Shown here in pieces: positions 1 through 13,100 of a stretch of 64,000 bases of DNA. Position numbers and translations under genes: made by a program. The notes below the pieces were generated by a model. That model worked only from the letters and a program-made list of their open reading frames with translations, was not told the origin of the DNA and did not search any database. Position 1 is the first letter of the stretch, and the number at the start of each line of letters is the position of its first letter. The stretch is from assembly GCA_023055505.1 (NCBI GenBank), contig JALIRH010000061.1, positions 1,015,501 to 1,079,500 on the forward strand. The letters are read 5' to 3'. The DNA comes from Callipepla californica brunnescens. Lineage: Eukaryota > Chordata > Aves > Galliformes > Odontophoridae.

Positions 1-1589
1 ACTTCTAGGAGAATCTGAAAGACTTTTTAGATTATTTTTAACCCAAGGCCCCTGTCTAATTAATGTTAGATATGTCAGAGAAACTGAACCAACATTCTGC
101 CATTATTCTGATCAGAACCAAAGCTTCATAGACCTAATGATCTTCCTAATGAAATCTTAGCAAGAAAATCCCATGTATGCTGCATGACACTGTTTCTCCT
201 CTGTCTCTATCTAATGGATCAGTCTTTTTCTTTTTCCCTTTTCCCCATCAATTCTTGCCAAAATAGCATGCTGAATTTTGTCATATATTACAGGCTTTGA
301 AATCAGCATTCAGTTTTAGAAGTAAAGAGTGAGCATGTTCTGACAGAGGCATATTCCAAAAATACTGAAACTTTCTATTTCTCCTGAGAAGAGTTGGAGA
401 TGTTATAGGGTAACATTCATCACATGCCCACAATGAAAGGAATTCACAAGTAATTTTGGCTTTATTAGTTCACTGGCTATGCTTGCTGTCAAGCCATCCT
501 CAGGTACTGTTTCAGTAGCTCTATCATTCTCAACTTCCCTTTTCCCAGGAGAGAGCTCTCATTATCCTTCACAAGAACAAAAACATACTTGAGAGATTCC
601 ACAGAGGAAAAGCATAGTAAATGGTGAGAGATGTCTGAACTATGCGTGTTTTTGCCAAAACAGAGTAATTGACATATTTGATAAATTTAGAGATCGTCAA
701 TCCTTTATTCTTGAGTTGAAAGAGCAACAATAAAAAATACCCTATAGATATTTCTCACATTCCAACCTTCCTGTTTCCTCATGGATTTGTTCTCTGTCAA
801 AATTGGTTGGCTGCACAAGTCACTCTGGCTTGCTGCCTTGCCACAGGTGTCCAGGTTTTTGTTGACTGTTCTCCCTCTTTAATTAAAACTGCTGCGAAAC
901 TTCAAGACACCTGTGGAGCTAGGGAGATATGACCCTGGCAAAGGAGAAACTCCAAAGCTTTCAGGAGTAGGGTCAAACCAATCACCTTGGCTTGCTGGTG
1001 TTAAGAAGCCTTGCAAAATTCTTGTTCTTTCTATCAAATGCACTGCTTGCTCCTATGTTCTGTCCTGCTCCTGTACAAAGATGAACACATTTCAAATATA
1101 CTTTATCAATATTTTTTTCTTGCTTTTCCAAAGTCTAGAGGATCTAATTTCTTCCCAATGAATTTTGAAGGAGATTCAAGGATTTTTACTGGTTAAATTG
1201 CAATTGTGTACTTGTTGACACATGACTTCTTCAAAACAAGACCCTACTGGCTGGGGAGGAGAAGCAATTGTCTCTCTATAACACTATCTAAAAAATCTAC
1301 AGCTAACTTCTGTTTTGCTGAGAGAATTATACTGAAATATTTCTGTGCTATATCACTCTGAGAAGGATTCATATTTCACAATGAGTCTTGTCAGCCTGAG
1401 CTAGCTTTGGGATGAAAATAAAATGTAACAGAATGGATGTATAGAGAAACGAGAAGAATGGCATGAAAAAAAAAAACCCGACCAAACAAACAACTTAGAT
1501 GATGTTAGAGCATAGCTGAGAAAATCTCTTAATTTCAGTCCCAGCTTTTTTGTTACGGTCAAACGATTTAATGACACCATTTTGCCTGG
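1..1589. other. Unique AT-rich sequence, no gene seen
   Basis: No coding frame, RNA gene or repeat family is recognisable here. The open frames, such as an 82-codon one at 913-1161, have no protein-like features. The sequence just before the CR1 at 1590 shows no match to upstream CR1, so the element is 5' truncated there or has diverged beyond recognition. Confidence 0.6.
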
Positions 1590-2052
1590 CACTTCCTAGG
1601 CCTCAAATGTAGTGTCTAGTTTTGGTTCTTCTGGTTTCATTGGAGTGTGTCCAGCAAAAGGCCACAAAGATTTAGAGGGAGGTGGAAAAAATAGTGTAAG
1701 AAAGGTTACAAAAAGTGTCACTGTTTGGCCTTAGAGAAATGAGAGTTTGAGGGACCTAAACCTAAACATTAGTTAAAGAGAAGACAGTAGTCGTCTCATG
1801 ACATGGATGCATGGAGACAGGAAAAGGGACAATGGAAAAAAATTGTTCCAAGGGAAATTCCATTTGATGTCAAGAAAGAATTATTCACTAAGAGAATAAC
1901 CAAACTTAGGAGCAAGTTGCCAAGAGAAGGTGTAAAAACTCCAAGACCTGTATTAGCAGAGACCTAGATGGACTGATCTAAGGCCTTGTTTTTAATAGAA
2001 TATTGGTTTGGAAACAGTTTAGAAGTCTTTTCCAACCTAACTCTATTTCATA
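1590..2052 (+). mobile_element. Old, degraded CR1 LINE 3' fragment
   Basis: The stretch follows the order of the CR1 ORF2 3' end. It has a 'gtgtctagttttgg' segment near 1610, 'gtgtccagcaaaaggccacaaag' type sequence near 1650 (usual CR1: gtgtccagaggagggcaacaaag), then the equivalent of the 'gacaggacaagaggcaatgg' block near 1815-1835. 'aagttgccaagagaagg' near 1914-1930 corresponds to the L-P-R-E-V segment at the ORF2 C-terminus. It ends with 'cttttccaacctaactctat', a worn form of the CR1 3' UTR end. Indels and stops break the frame throughout. It is clearly older than the copies at 16.4 and 63.3 kb. The 5' boundary is approximate. Confidence 0.75.
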
Positions 2053-4860
2053 CTTTAAAAAATAGGGAAAGGTTAAACAAAAGAAGACTGAACATTGATT
2101 TCCAGGAAAAAAAAAAATAGTGATTTTTGTTCATTAAGAGTTTTTGGCTGTGCTGCTTTTCTGAGCATTCTCTTAAGCAACACTGCCAGGTTTACTATAA
2201 CAGTAGTCATCAGATTTTTTCCACTTCTTTAGTATCTCTGCATCTTCTTTCTCTGCTTTATCATGTTATCAGCTACAGTGTTAATGCTTGTTCAGATGAA
2301 TGCTAGCCCAGACAAAGCTGCAGCTTTGACTAAGTGGTGGGAAATCATGCCCTAACAAATTACCTTAGGGCATGTACAGATCAGCTCTCTGGCATGTGTA
2401 AGATAGAACTACTCTGTACACAGTGCAGTTCAGTCTAGTGCCTAGAGACGAAATAAAGCTCTGGTTAACCTAACATGCGTGCTGGAAGCAATGCCCACAT
2501 TTATCCTCACAGCTCAGCAGATGAATGTAGCAAGGGCCCATTTTATACCAGTTAAGTTACTGGAATCTGAACTTAGGTCACTGAAGGTCAACTTAGTTCA
2601 GGGTATGTAGAAAGGAAAAACAGTCTCAGACACTGTATATCTGTTGATTTCGTCTTGACCAAGATTTCAGAGGAGCAAAGCACCACATTGGAGCCCAGCA
2701 TCACTGATCCTCGGTCCTGTGACTCTTAGTACAAAATTAGCTTCTGTCTGTCACATAAGATTTTATCTGTCCATCTATCTGTCAGGGCCAGCAGTGCATT
2801 TTAGATTCAAAAATATAAGTTCTCCTACCTCCAGTATAAAACCTATACCAGAACACTACTGGTGCCTCTGAGACAGAAGACAGAAGCTGAAATCCATTTA
2901 CTAAAACACATGCACATGCACAAACTGCTTGTCCTACTGCATGACTACATGCTACAAATATAACTTCCAATCTGAAACTGAGACAATTTGTTAAAGATGT
3001 ATTTAATTTTGGAAGTCCCAGTTTCATGTTCATTCAAGACATGACAGGTGTACTCTATTTTATACATTATAAGAAGCTTGGGGCTGTACAAGTTGTGCCA
3101 AAAAGTAGTAATTAAATATTTAATGTTTCCTGCCTGTGATGCAGTCCCCATTTCTTGCTTTAAATGTTCTAGGTTTAGAGAGAGGTGAGAAATATTTCTG
3201 AGCCATACGTAAATATTCTGTTGCTGTTTCTGACATGATAACATACACCTTCAAAGACAAACTTGTGCTGGAGTGTTCTTTCTGCTTGCTGGTTTATCAC
3301 TCTGGTGCAACTGAGATGGAGTCATTAGACAAATATTATCAGCATTCCTGGTACTGTGCCTGTTTCTAGTGATAAGTCCTTGAGGAGGAAAGTAAAGTAG
3401 TCTAATGTTCAGGCAACTGTAGAAATGCGAGGGCTTTCTAACCTAGATCTGATATAAAAGCTGGCAAAATAAGAAGTGAATTGTCTGCTCTCTGAAAACA
3501 AAGGGGAAAACCTCAAGGGAAGTTAATTCTAAGTCCCTAGTGACTCTGGTTACATAGCCAGATGTGCAGAGCCCAGGCACAAACATGCCCCATGAACTTT
3601 TCTTGTGGTTGTTAAAGAAGAAATAAAATGTTATTGAAATCCTCAAAATACAGTTAAAAGGAAGGACTACTTATTTCTACTGAATGTCTGTAATATGCAG
3701 AGGATAAAAATGAGAACATTAAACATTTCAAAAGTAAGATTTCTAATATATTTCAAAACTCATTTCCAAGTACATACTACAGTCAGTGCTACAGCAGAGT
3801 TTTCATGATTTTTTTTTTACTGCAGTCAAGGTTTTTGTTAAGGAGGTCAGAAGGAATTGTAAGAAGCTCACGCCTGGATGATGACAATTTGTTAGCATAT
3901 AACCACACAACAGTAGGTATGCCTCCATTAGCAAGTGATTTGGATCAAGAGAATGGGTTTACTATGTAGAAACAGGTGGCTCTGAGGCCTCTCATGCCTT
4001 CACGTTTTGTCTTAGAGGGAAGATTTACTTGTTACGGCTTGTGACCTGTCTATGGGTCATGTATCCCAAGACACGTGGTTCAAAGCTGTCAAAATAACAT
4101 TTTTTCTTGGCTTTGATTCTTTTTCCTTATTTAGTGCTCGGAGCACAGAGAAAGACATGAATTTTCCCTTCCCTGGGAGGAATGTGCACCAAAACCACTC
4201 TATTGCTGAGCCACTGTATGGGGAGTAGGGATCATCTGCTGGGAGGGAGGAAGCTCTGCTGATAAGCCTGGCCCTGCTGCTTTCACAGGTCAGTTTACAG
4301 TTCAGAGGACTGCACAACCATCATCAGGAAGGAAGGAAGTAAAGAGCATTAATGATACTGGGGATGCCTTGCATTCCCCAGGATTTCCATTAGATCCATT
4401 GCCTTCTTTGCTGCTAATTCAGCCTAAGAAGGTCCTCTGCTCCTGCGACACTGCCAGGTGGAATTGCTCCAAGATAGTGTTTCACCTCCTACTCTTCAAA
4501 GCCACGGGCAGCTGAGAGGCAACAGCTGAGGAGAAGACAGAAAAGAAGCCGCTTTGCTAAAGTCTTTTTAGGAAGACTGCAGACCAGTGAGTTCTGTAGC
4601 TGTGGGAAACAGTTTGCCGAGGCAGCAATACTTGCCTCTTTTTCTTGAAAGGATAATACTTTGTCTCAAAAGGATAACGACTCATACCTCTTAAAATAAA
4701 ATAAAAAGAAAAGAAGAAAAAATTATATGGGAGGCATATGGAAAAATGCCTGGAAGCTCAGAGAAAAAAGAGGCAAAATCTCAGTAGACCTTTTATTTTT
4801 TCTTTTGTGCAGGCACATCTGAAGGGATATCTATCTGTCTTAAGAACTACAGGAAACAGG
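2053..4860. other. Unique sequence, no gene seen
   Basis: Contains the hairpin at 2346-2374 and nothing else I can name. Overlapping minus-strand frames at 2782-3244 (83 and 99 codons) have ordinary composition and no recognisable domain. A (CTAT/CTGT)-rich patch lies near 2767-2785. Confidence 0.55.
2346..2374. repeat. Perfect 10-bp inverted repeat (hairpin)
   Basis: The left arm CATGCCCTAA (2346-2355) and right arm TTAGGGCATG (2365-2374) are exact reverse complements around a 9-nt loop. The flanking bases (T and T) do not extend the stem. It is far too short for a microRNA precursor. No neighbouring element explains it. Confidence 0.8.
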
Positions 4861-5111
4861 TTTTCCTTCCTTCCTTCCTTCCCCCCTTCCTTCCTTCCCC
4901 CCTTCCTTCCTTCCTTCCCCCCTTCCTTCCCCCCTTCCCCCCTTCCCTCCTTCCCCCTTTCCTTCCTTCCCTCCCTCCTTCCCTCCCTCCCTCCTTCCCT
5001 CCTTCCTTCCCTCCCTCCCTCCCTCCTTCCCTCCCTCCCTCCCTCCTTCCCTCCCTCCCTCCCTCCTTCCCTCCCTCCTTCCCTCCTTCCCTCCTTCCCT
5101 CCTTCCCTCCT
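4861..5111. repeat. Pure polypyrimidine tract, (CCTT)n/(CCCT)n
   Basis: There are 251 consecutive pyrimidines with no purine. The first half is CCTT-type with C4 to C6 runs; the second half is CCCT/CCTT mixed. From 5011 a 20-mer (ctccctccctccctccttcc) occurs three times exactly, at 5011-5030, 5031-5050 and 5051-5070. A 12-mer follows at 5071-5082, then three copies of the 8-mer ctccttcc (5083-5106). The minus strand is GGGA/GGAA-rich. Long uninterrupted homopurine-homopyrimidine mirror tracts can form triplex (H-DNA), and runs of three or more G can form quadruplexes. The overlapping open frames here are artefacts of the repeat. Confidence 0.97.
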
Positions 5112-8100
5112 AAACTAAACATGCCAATGCCAGATGCCACTTGTGATCACGATGGGATGTACTCTTTCCCCTGTGCAAATGACAGTGTTATTTTCCCTGG
5201 AAAGTGGTATAGGATGTGCTTGGTCAAATGGCAGCAGTTCCCTTCACTAATGAAATCTTGCTAAGGCAAGATGCAGCCAGACAGAAACAGTGAGACAGAG
5301 GGGCACAGGGAAACAACGAGCTGATGTATATTTGCTTGAGAGGCAGCAGGGCTAAAGGCTTGGCACCATGGCTTTATAAACTCTTGAGGCCAGTAGAAAC
5401 CAGAAGTGCTGCCAAAAGAGTCAGCCCTGCCCTGTTGTTTTCTCCAGCTGATAATTCCTGTTTCCTTGTCCCCTGTGCCACATCCCTTAACCAGCTACTC
5501 CAGCCTAGCACAAGCACTGATGCAGAAAACAGCCAACTGAGCAAAATATAGTTATTTTTATCCATGTCAGCTTCCTGATTCTTCACTGCTGGCACAAGTA
5601 GTGGGACCAGAAAGGGGCTCAAAGGAGTGATCTGTATGGGTGATAGAAAAGATTCCCTTTTTCTGGCAGTATTCTCAATTGCAGGCTCAAGCTGGGTGAA
5701 ATGGCACAATAAGTGTTCTAAGACTTTTCTTCCTATGGGCAGAAAAGGGAAGCTTGGGGGTGGGTAACGAAATTGCCTGCAGGATTCTTTAAAGGAGCAC
5801 CACCATGTGGAACACAGTGGACAGAGAGGAAAGTCATGAATATTTATTAAAAAAATGTGGCATGTTGAGGACATGCTTTGGTACCATGGTTAGACTAGAG
5901 AAAGAAGTTTTCTTTAGAATGAATGGAGCATAGAAATCAGACATGGACAAAAAAAAAGTGTAATAGAATGAGTTTAGATGATAAAGAAGGAACAAATGGA
6001 AGGATAAGCCAAAAGGAATGATAGAATCAAAACTTCACTGTGCTTAAAATGGAGCACTGAGTCTTACCTTTCAGAAACTGAAAGTGTTTCTCTATTTCTC
6101 AGTGCAGAGGAGAGCTAGGCTAAAGTGATCTGCTGACATCGTATATGAGGGAGGTATACTCTCTGACTGTTATCACTCCTTGATGGAAACATGGAAGTGA
6201 TCTCCAGTACAAGTCCTTGTTTGTAGGCTTCATCTGGCAGTAGGACCACAGTGCAACAAGTTGCACCTAACTATCATCTTCTTTATACTGTGTAAAGATA
6301 TTTAAGAAAAGTTTGCTCATTTCACTAGACATTTATATTTTCATCTAGAGAAATACACCTAATAATTTTTTCCCCTCTCTGAGCTCCCCTGTCTTGAACA
6401 TGCAGTGGTTCTGGTGGAGATCTTTACTGCAGAAATAGGGTTTTCCTGAAACAAAGATGCAGACCACTGGTATACAAGGAAAGGGCTGCAGTGCTGGTAG
6501 GAAACAAGAGGGAAATTATACTGCACACCTTTTGGTATCTCAGTGTCTTAGTCACGTGCCCAGGATATAAGTACAGGGGTACTTGCTCTTAATGCTACTC
6601 ACTCCTGGAGCAGAGACATCCCACTGTAATTTTCTGAAATGCAAAGCTGGGTATACCCCCAAACATCTTGCACGTTGCAGTAACATAATTTTGTATGCAT
6701 TGAAGAGCATTGCTCCGAGAAAGCTGTTCTCTTGCACTTCTGACTGGGAGTCCGAGGCACAAATGGTAGGGATAGATATGCTGGAGTCAGCCAGGAGCAA
6801 AATCCAATTCTTCTGGATCCTGATCATGTGCCTTATCTGGTAAATCACACAGCTTCTTAAGATTTAATCTGCAATTCATTGCGCATTTAGCCATGGCTTA
6901 GTATACAACTACTTAACGTAAAATAGGACCAGTTGGGTATCTCTATTATATGCAACAGTGGGCTAATAATTCATAGCATGTTAAGTGAAGCACTGAATGC
7001 ACAAACCATATCTCTTAAAGTTATTTGTTTGGCCTCACTGGAAGCATTCAGATTACACATCTGTAGAATATTCCTTGGTTCATTTGTATTTTTCTTTTAT
7101 ATTGACAGCTTAGATGTGAAAGACTGGGTTTGTTTGCCTGTGGAAGGCTTTTTTTTTTCACTGGAAATCCTTTCTTCAGCTCCTCTGTGTGAAGCTCTGC
7201 ATGAAGAGAAAAGAACACAGGGGCTTTAGGTTAGCATCACTGTTTAGGCACGGGCCAATGATCAAACATCTGCTTGTGTGGCAGGGAGAGCACTCTATAA
7301 TTTATAAACCCAATGCCTTCTCCAAGTGACCAAAAGACCCCAAGTAAATTTTAATCAAAAGAACCTGCAGATGGAAGAGTAAAACACCTGTACAATTCTA
7401 TCCTGCAGAAAGTGTTGTACATGTAGTTTGGTCTGCAACTTACTGGAGCCCATTGACTTCAGAGTGATTTTCAAAGGGAGGTTCTGAGCTCATTTCAGCA
7501 TAGTACTCATCTAGAGAAAGCAGAGTCTGGATGACTGGAGAGGCATTATTCTGGAAATGCTTAGGGTTATGTATCTAGCTCCTGAAAAAACATTTCTGTA
7601 TCATAGTACAAATATTATTTCTCTTCATAAAAGGAGTTATTTTACCCACTGACATCTTCCCTTGTGCTTAAGCACTAGTATTTCCCATAGAAAACTGTAA
7701 AAAGTATTTAAATGCTGTGATGATGAGGTAAAACCCTTTTTAAGGCCAGAATGTCTTTGTACCATTTGACTCAAACATCCTCGTTATTGTATACTTAATG
7801 AAAACACTGGCTTTCTATAAATTCAGTATTTTTTTCACCATAATTGTCCCTGTCCCAGCTACCATGTGTTCTTCTGTTGCTGCCAGCACCACTGCTTTTG
7901 GTCCCTTCTGAAGATACACTGCAGCCAGCAAGATGCTGTATTGTCGATGTATTTCCATGGCAGAAATGGATATACTGAGGCTTCAGCTGGCAAATAATCC
8001 TGGTACAAACACCACAGAGCACAGGTTGTTAAAAGACAGAAATCAACTGTTGGGGTGTGAAAGAGGCTTCTAATTTGCTCCTGAGACTGTCAGTGCAACT

Positions 8101-9964
8101 TCCACTAGCTGCAGCCAGAGTAACTCTGGCACAGGAATTAGTTAGGAGAGAACACTGCATTCTGGAAAAATGTAGCATGGAAATTGCGGCTATATCCTAT
8201 TAATTTTCTTCCCAAAGAGTTGAAAATAAATTAACAGAATGAAATGTTAATGCATTTGTGTTTGTCTACCCAAAACAGCGTTTGGTTGCTCAGTCTCTTA
8301 CAGATAGAAAAAGCCTCAAACATGAGTGACTGATGATAACAGAAACCTTTTTTCATCACAATACTAACAGCGGGCCTGTGGTTGGCTGGGGATAGTTTAC
8401 TCCAGGGTGGAAAGCTACAGTACAGATCGTGCTTCCTCCAGGAAAGCCAAGCTTTTGCCATCATGTGGCAGCCACCTTCAAGCATGGATTTTCTTAGCAC
8501 TGGAGGCAAAGACTGAGGCTTCACATCCAGACATGAATCCAGGTCAAGTTGTTTGAGTCCTGAGAGAAGATGCGAACAGCTGTCGCTACCACAGTGTGTG
8601 TTGGGACCCAAGAGCAAAATTGCCCTGACATACTGAGGTACTGATAGAAATCAATGAAATTATGATATAAATCAACGGAATCATTAGATCTCAGCATAAG
8701 CACATTTAATTTTATGTAACTTCTGAATGAACAAATGCACTGCATGTGTGACTGGTGTGGGTGCTGTAATGTCAGTGGCCAGATACCATTCCAATGACAG
8801 GGTTTTTTTTAAGACGTGAAGATCTTTTGCCCGGAGCCTGAGGGAATAAAGAAGGAGTGCGCTTCACTCCAGGTGAAAGGAGGACAGAAAACAAGCAAGA
8901 GAAATGGCTTGCTGGGTTTGAAATGAAGAACAGACTCAGATGTGAATGTGCATATAGATACTGCTGAAGAAGTGGGCGATGTCCTGCAGTGCTCCAGGTT
9001 CCCTGTAGCTGATTTTCCCCTCAGTATGTAGGGTGGTTACCCTCCTGCTTGCCAAAGGCAGCTCAGGCAACAGGTGGCTGCCTCTGAGACATAATTCTTC
9101 TTCTGTGTTGCTCTGACGTCCTTACCTTCCACCACAGTGAGCTCTTTAGGGTCCCACTGGTCTGCCCAGGTGAGGTTTGTCACAGAAAACACTTACTGCA
9201 GAGGGGCTGAACTGAGAATCAAGTCACATCATGTCACTCTTCCCTCTGCTGTGATGGAGAGTGGCAGCTTGCAGTGTTAGTCCCTTGAGTATAGGTCTTG
9301 GTGCTGGCTTTAAAAACATGTTCAAAGCACTCTGTAACAGCAATTCTTCCTTATGCCCTCCCTTTCCACTCCCCAAAATAATATAAAGTACTTCAGATTG
9401 GAGCCTTACATTAAAGAAATAAAAATAAATTAATGTGGTTTGACTGCCTGTAGATTGCAATGGCAAAATTATCATGGCTTCTATTCATTTGTAATATAAT
9501 TTGGGCAATTTCTCATTGTTGGGAAAATTTGTCTCTGCTAAGAATTATGGCTCTCCAGCACTGTAGGACTAACATTTGCATACTGATAGAGAACAGTAAA
9601 AAGGTGCTTTTAAAATAGCTAGTTAGCTTCCCATTGAGCACGAGTTACAGCCACTGAAACTTTTAGTATTTTGACCTTTTACTGTATTTTCCTTAATTTG
9701 TGATTGCTGCTCCAGGGCATGCAGCCAGCAGAGGGATTTTGAGCCCAATTCTGACAAACACTGGATGTGTGGTTCTTAACCTCAAATGTGGCGGTCCCCC
9801 AAAAATAATCCCACAGAAGTCCATCTGTTTGAGTTTCTGCAGGGCTAATATAATTTGAATTGATGCATTTTATTGTCTCCTATCATGACCTTTATTGTTT
9901 TGAGAAATACTGTTAAGGTAGGTAATGTTCCCACAGAAGAACAATTTATCTTAGCTGTAGATCA
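5112..9964. other. Unique sequence, no gene seen
   Basis: The window's longest open frame lies here (166 codons, minus, 5374-5874). It has no domain I recognise, no convincing signal peptide and no polyadenylation or splice context, and its length is within chance for 64 kb. A short phrase near 7450-7475 (cccattgacttcagagtg) resembles a common ancient amniote repeat but is too short to call. Confidence 0.5.
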
Positions 9965-10105
9965 TAGTAGAGTAGTGCTGTAAGAGTGAAACAGAGGTAA
10001 CTTAAACCACTTGCTATTTCAGGTTCAAATCCATGTCCGCTTTCTGTGAAGTTAGTGAAATCTTCGCTCCCTCATCCAATCTGTGAAGGGAGATTTCCAT
10101 TGAAG
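9965..10105 (+). repeat. MIR-like ancient SINE remnant
   Basis: The order of motifs matches MIR. 'gtagtgctgtaagagtg' near 9970-9990 is like 'gtagtggttaagagc'. A B-box-like 'ggttcaaatcc' lies at about 10022-10032. About 60 bases later comes 'ccctcatccaatctgtgaag', like the MIR 'tcctcatctgtaaa'. Divergence is high, as expected of a Mesozoic SINE in a bird genome. The call rests on motif order and spacing only. Confidence 0.4.
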
Positions 10106-13100
10106 GGCAAGTATCATTATGTACAAACTCACTGTATTCTTTCAGTACTTAGTGTAAAGCTAAAAGTTGGTTGCAGGATCCACCTCTTTAGATTTTTAGA
10201 ATGATTCTCCCAATAGCTTGTACTGATCCTGTGAAAAAGGCAGTAAGATTTTTGACTTGAATGACAGCAAAAATACCAAATTAGGGCAAAGAAGGAAACA
10301 TATTAGGTTGCAGGGTGCCTGGTAACATATTTGCAGAATCCCTTGTATAGGGAGTGCAGGGAGTTTACCTTGTCACAACAGGGAAGTGGGATAGAGAGAA
10401 ACAAGACACCACTAGCACTAGTTAGATCATCCAACCTGTGAGCTGAAATTTATGTGTTACCCAAAACACCAGTGTTACAAGGCTGGCTTCATGATCGTGT
10501 TTTCTGCTCAGCCCTACATTACCCAGCTTGATCCTGTGCACCATTAGCCCCACTTTGTCCCCATTTCTGTACAATATCTGCATCAGTCATGTGGAGATGG
10601 GGTCTTGCTGCCCTGAATGACGACTTACTCAACCAGATTTCACTTCTTGTCCAGCAAAATACCTGAAAAGAGGAAAGTTGTTGCATGTCTGGTGTGTGTA
10701 GGGTTCAGGAGTGTCAAAGATAGGTAGCATGGATATACTGAGGGTCATGGAAGTTGAACCACTGCTGGTGTCCTCCTGGAGCAGCTCTGCTTGTGCAATG
10801 AAATAGATCTCTTGGACTGTTGTACCAGTACATGGTATACACCAAGGCTAAGCTGCATGTGAGTACTCAGGAAAAAGAAATCCTTGCCTCCTTCTTCCAT
10901 ACCCTTAGTCTTGCTGACTCATGACCAAGATGTAGTGCCACTGCAAGCACTGGAATTGTAAGCATCAGTGAAGTAATGAAAGATTTAAACAGCACAGCAT
11001 AAATAATGCTGCACAGCATTAATGATATGCCATAAGGGCAAAAATTAATCACAGACTTTAATAAAACAGGCTGCATCCACTCAACTACTGTGATTGCGTT
11101 AGATAGTTTAGGTTTGTATGAGACCTGCCCAGCGTACTTCCCAAGGGAAAAGTCTCAAAACTAGGACAACAGTTTATTTTACATTACAATCCAGAAAATA
11201 TTATATGCATTTTCATTCTTTATGAAAAAATAAAATAGCAGAGTACACAAGCATATTCTAGAGCACATACAGATACACAAAATGTCTTGTTATATAATTG
11301 ATAGTTTGATCTGAAAGCTTCTTTAGTACTCTTCCTTCCTCAAGGCAAGTTTTACTTCATTTTTCAAGTCTGTCACACTTTACATCAAACAAAAACAAAA
11401 TATCTGGTCAAAATGTAAAAAGAGGGAAGATCACACAACATTCTCATACCTGAGAACATGACCTGATTTTTTTCTTTTGCCATGTGTTTCTTCCACATTC
11501 TTTAGGATAAGTTACAGCAAGCCTTTAAACCTCAAATAAAGAATTGCAAGGTAGACAATTAGAGGCCTCTTCCTTTAGTGGTTATGTATAACAAAATTAT
11601 TCCTTACATACCATAACAAAGAGGATATACTCAGAAATGAAAGCCTCTACCCACTAATGGCCTAAGAATGACAGGACATAAATATATCAAATGAATGCTT
11701 TAGAGAACCAAGTGTTTCATCAATGTTTAAGATCAGGTTGGTCATTTGGGGAAAAAAAATGATATTTTATATACTCTGGGCACTGGAACAGCCTAAAAAC
11801 TGCTGTAAAAATTCACACATTTTTCCTAAACCAGCCTACTCTTCATATTGTCAGGAGCATGGAATCACTGTTGTCACCCTGGACAACAATTTGGAATTAT
11901 GGTATGAGCGGATTCAAAAATGACTGTCATTCTGTACCGTGCAGTATGCTAGAATTCTAGACTTGAAGTCAACCAATCTAACTTCAAAATAAAGTTTTCA
12001 AAAGGACATATACTTCCGTCCCTGAATAACTAGTTTTTAAATATATTTTTCAATCGCTTACACTTTAATTCTTGTAGAACTGTTCTGAAAAGAATATTTA
12101 TAATGTATGTATTTTCCATTCAGTCTTCACTTTCAGTCTCCTAGGATTCAGTAAGGCCAGACTTTTCTTCTTGCTTTACATATGGTTGGCAGTAAATGAA
12201 GCAGTTTTCATCGTGATGAAAAATCTCTGTATATAACCTGTTGCCCTAAGGAAGAAGCACATTTTGTTTAATAAGAATTTATTCTCTGTGATCCAAGAAG
12301 GGCCCATTCAGAATCTGCGTGTGACCAAAAGCAATAAGTGGAGGAGTTATTTGATTATTTTATGTTCTGATGAAAATTTAAAAATACAGCAAGTGTGAAA
12401 GCTTAGAAGGCTTCTTAATTTTGCTTTTCTGTATCGCTTAATAAAGAAAACACAGATACAGAAAGAAAATATATCTATAGCAGCCAAAAGTGAAATGTAA
12501 TTAATTCTGTGGGCAATAGATTTTTGTCCATGATATGGAAAGTAACATAGTAGCCTGATTAACAACAAAGTGCAAAAATGTCCTAACTCGTAAATTAAAG
12601 AAACTACCAATTCTGACTATCTTGCTTCTTGAGGATGAGACGATGTGTTGAGGACATTAAAAGTTTACACAAGTTCAAGTCCTCTTCATTAAATAAAAAT
12701 CCAAGAAGACTGGATTATTTCTAAATATGGAGTTTCTTGGTTCAAGAAGTCCCTGCACAGCAGATTTCTGAAGGTTGGGAAAGTATGGAGAAGTTTTCCA
12801 TAACATTCGCTTCTACTCCCACCTGTGCATTCACTATAGGTCATTGCTGGGAATTAGTTATGTAATTTTTATCCAGTATCATTTTGCCCTAATCTAACAC
12901 AGTGCTCTTAATTCCTATGAAATCATGTAAGATCAATTGCCTCAGTTCTCAGAACCCAATGGAAGAAACCACCCTACCAGATTTGCTATTGTCTGAAGAC
13001 AAATGAGACCAAAACGCCTGAAAAAAAAAAATTGTTAAAAAAACCCACAGATTATGGCAGGTGGTGAACATAAAAAGGCAAATTAATTTTCTCAAACTTT

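Noticed and set aside
4738..5140. Overlapping plus- and minus-strand open frames rich in S/P/F/L or in G/E/K/R
   Set aside because: They are generated by the CCTT/CCCT repeat; low-complexity translation, no gene.
5374..5874. 166-codon minus-strand frame as a gene
   Set aside because: No recognisable domain, no splice or promoter context, and a length within chance for 64 kb over six frames.
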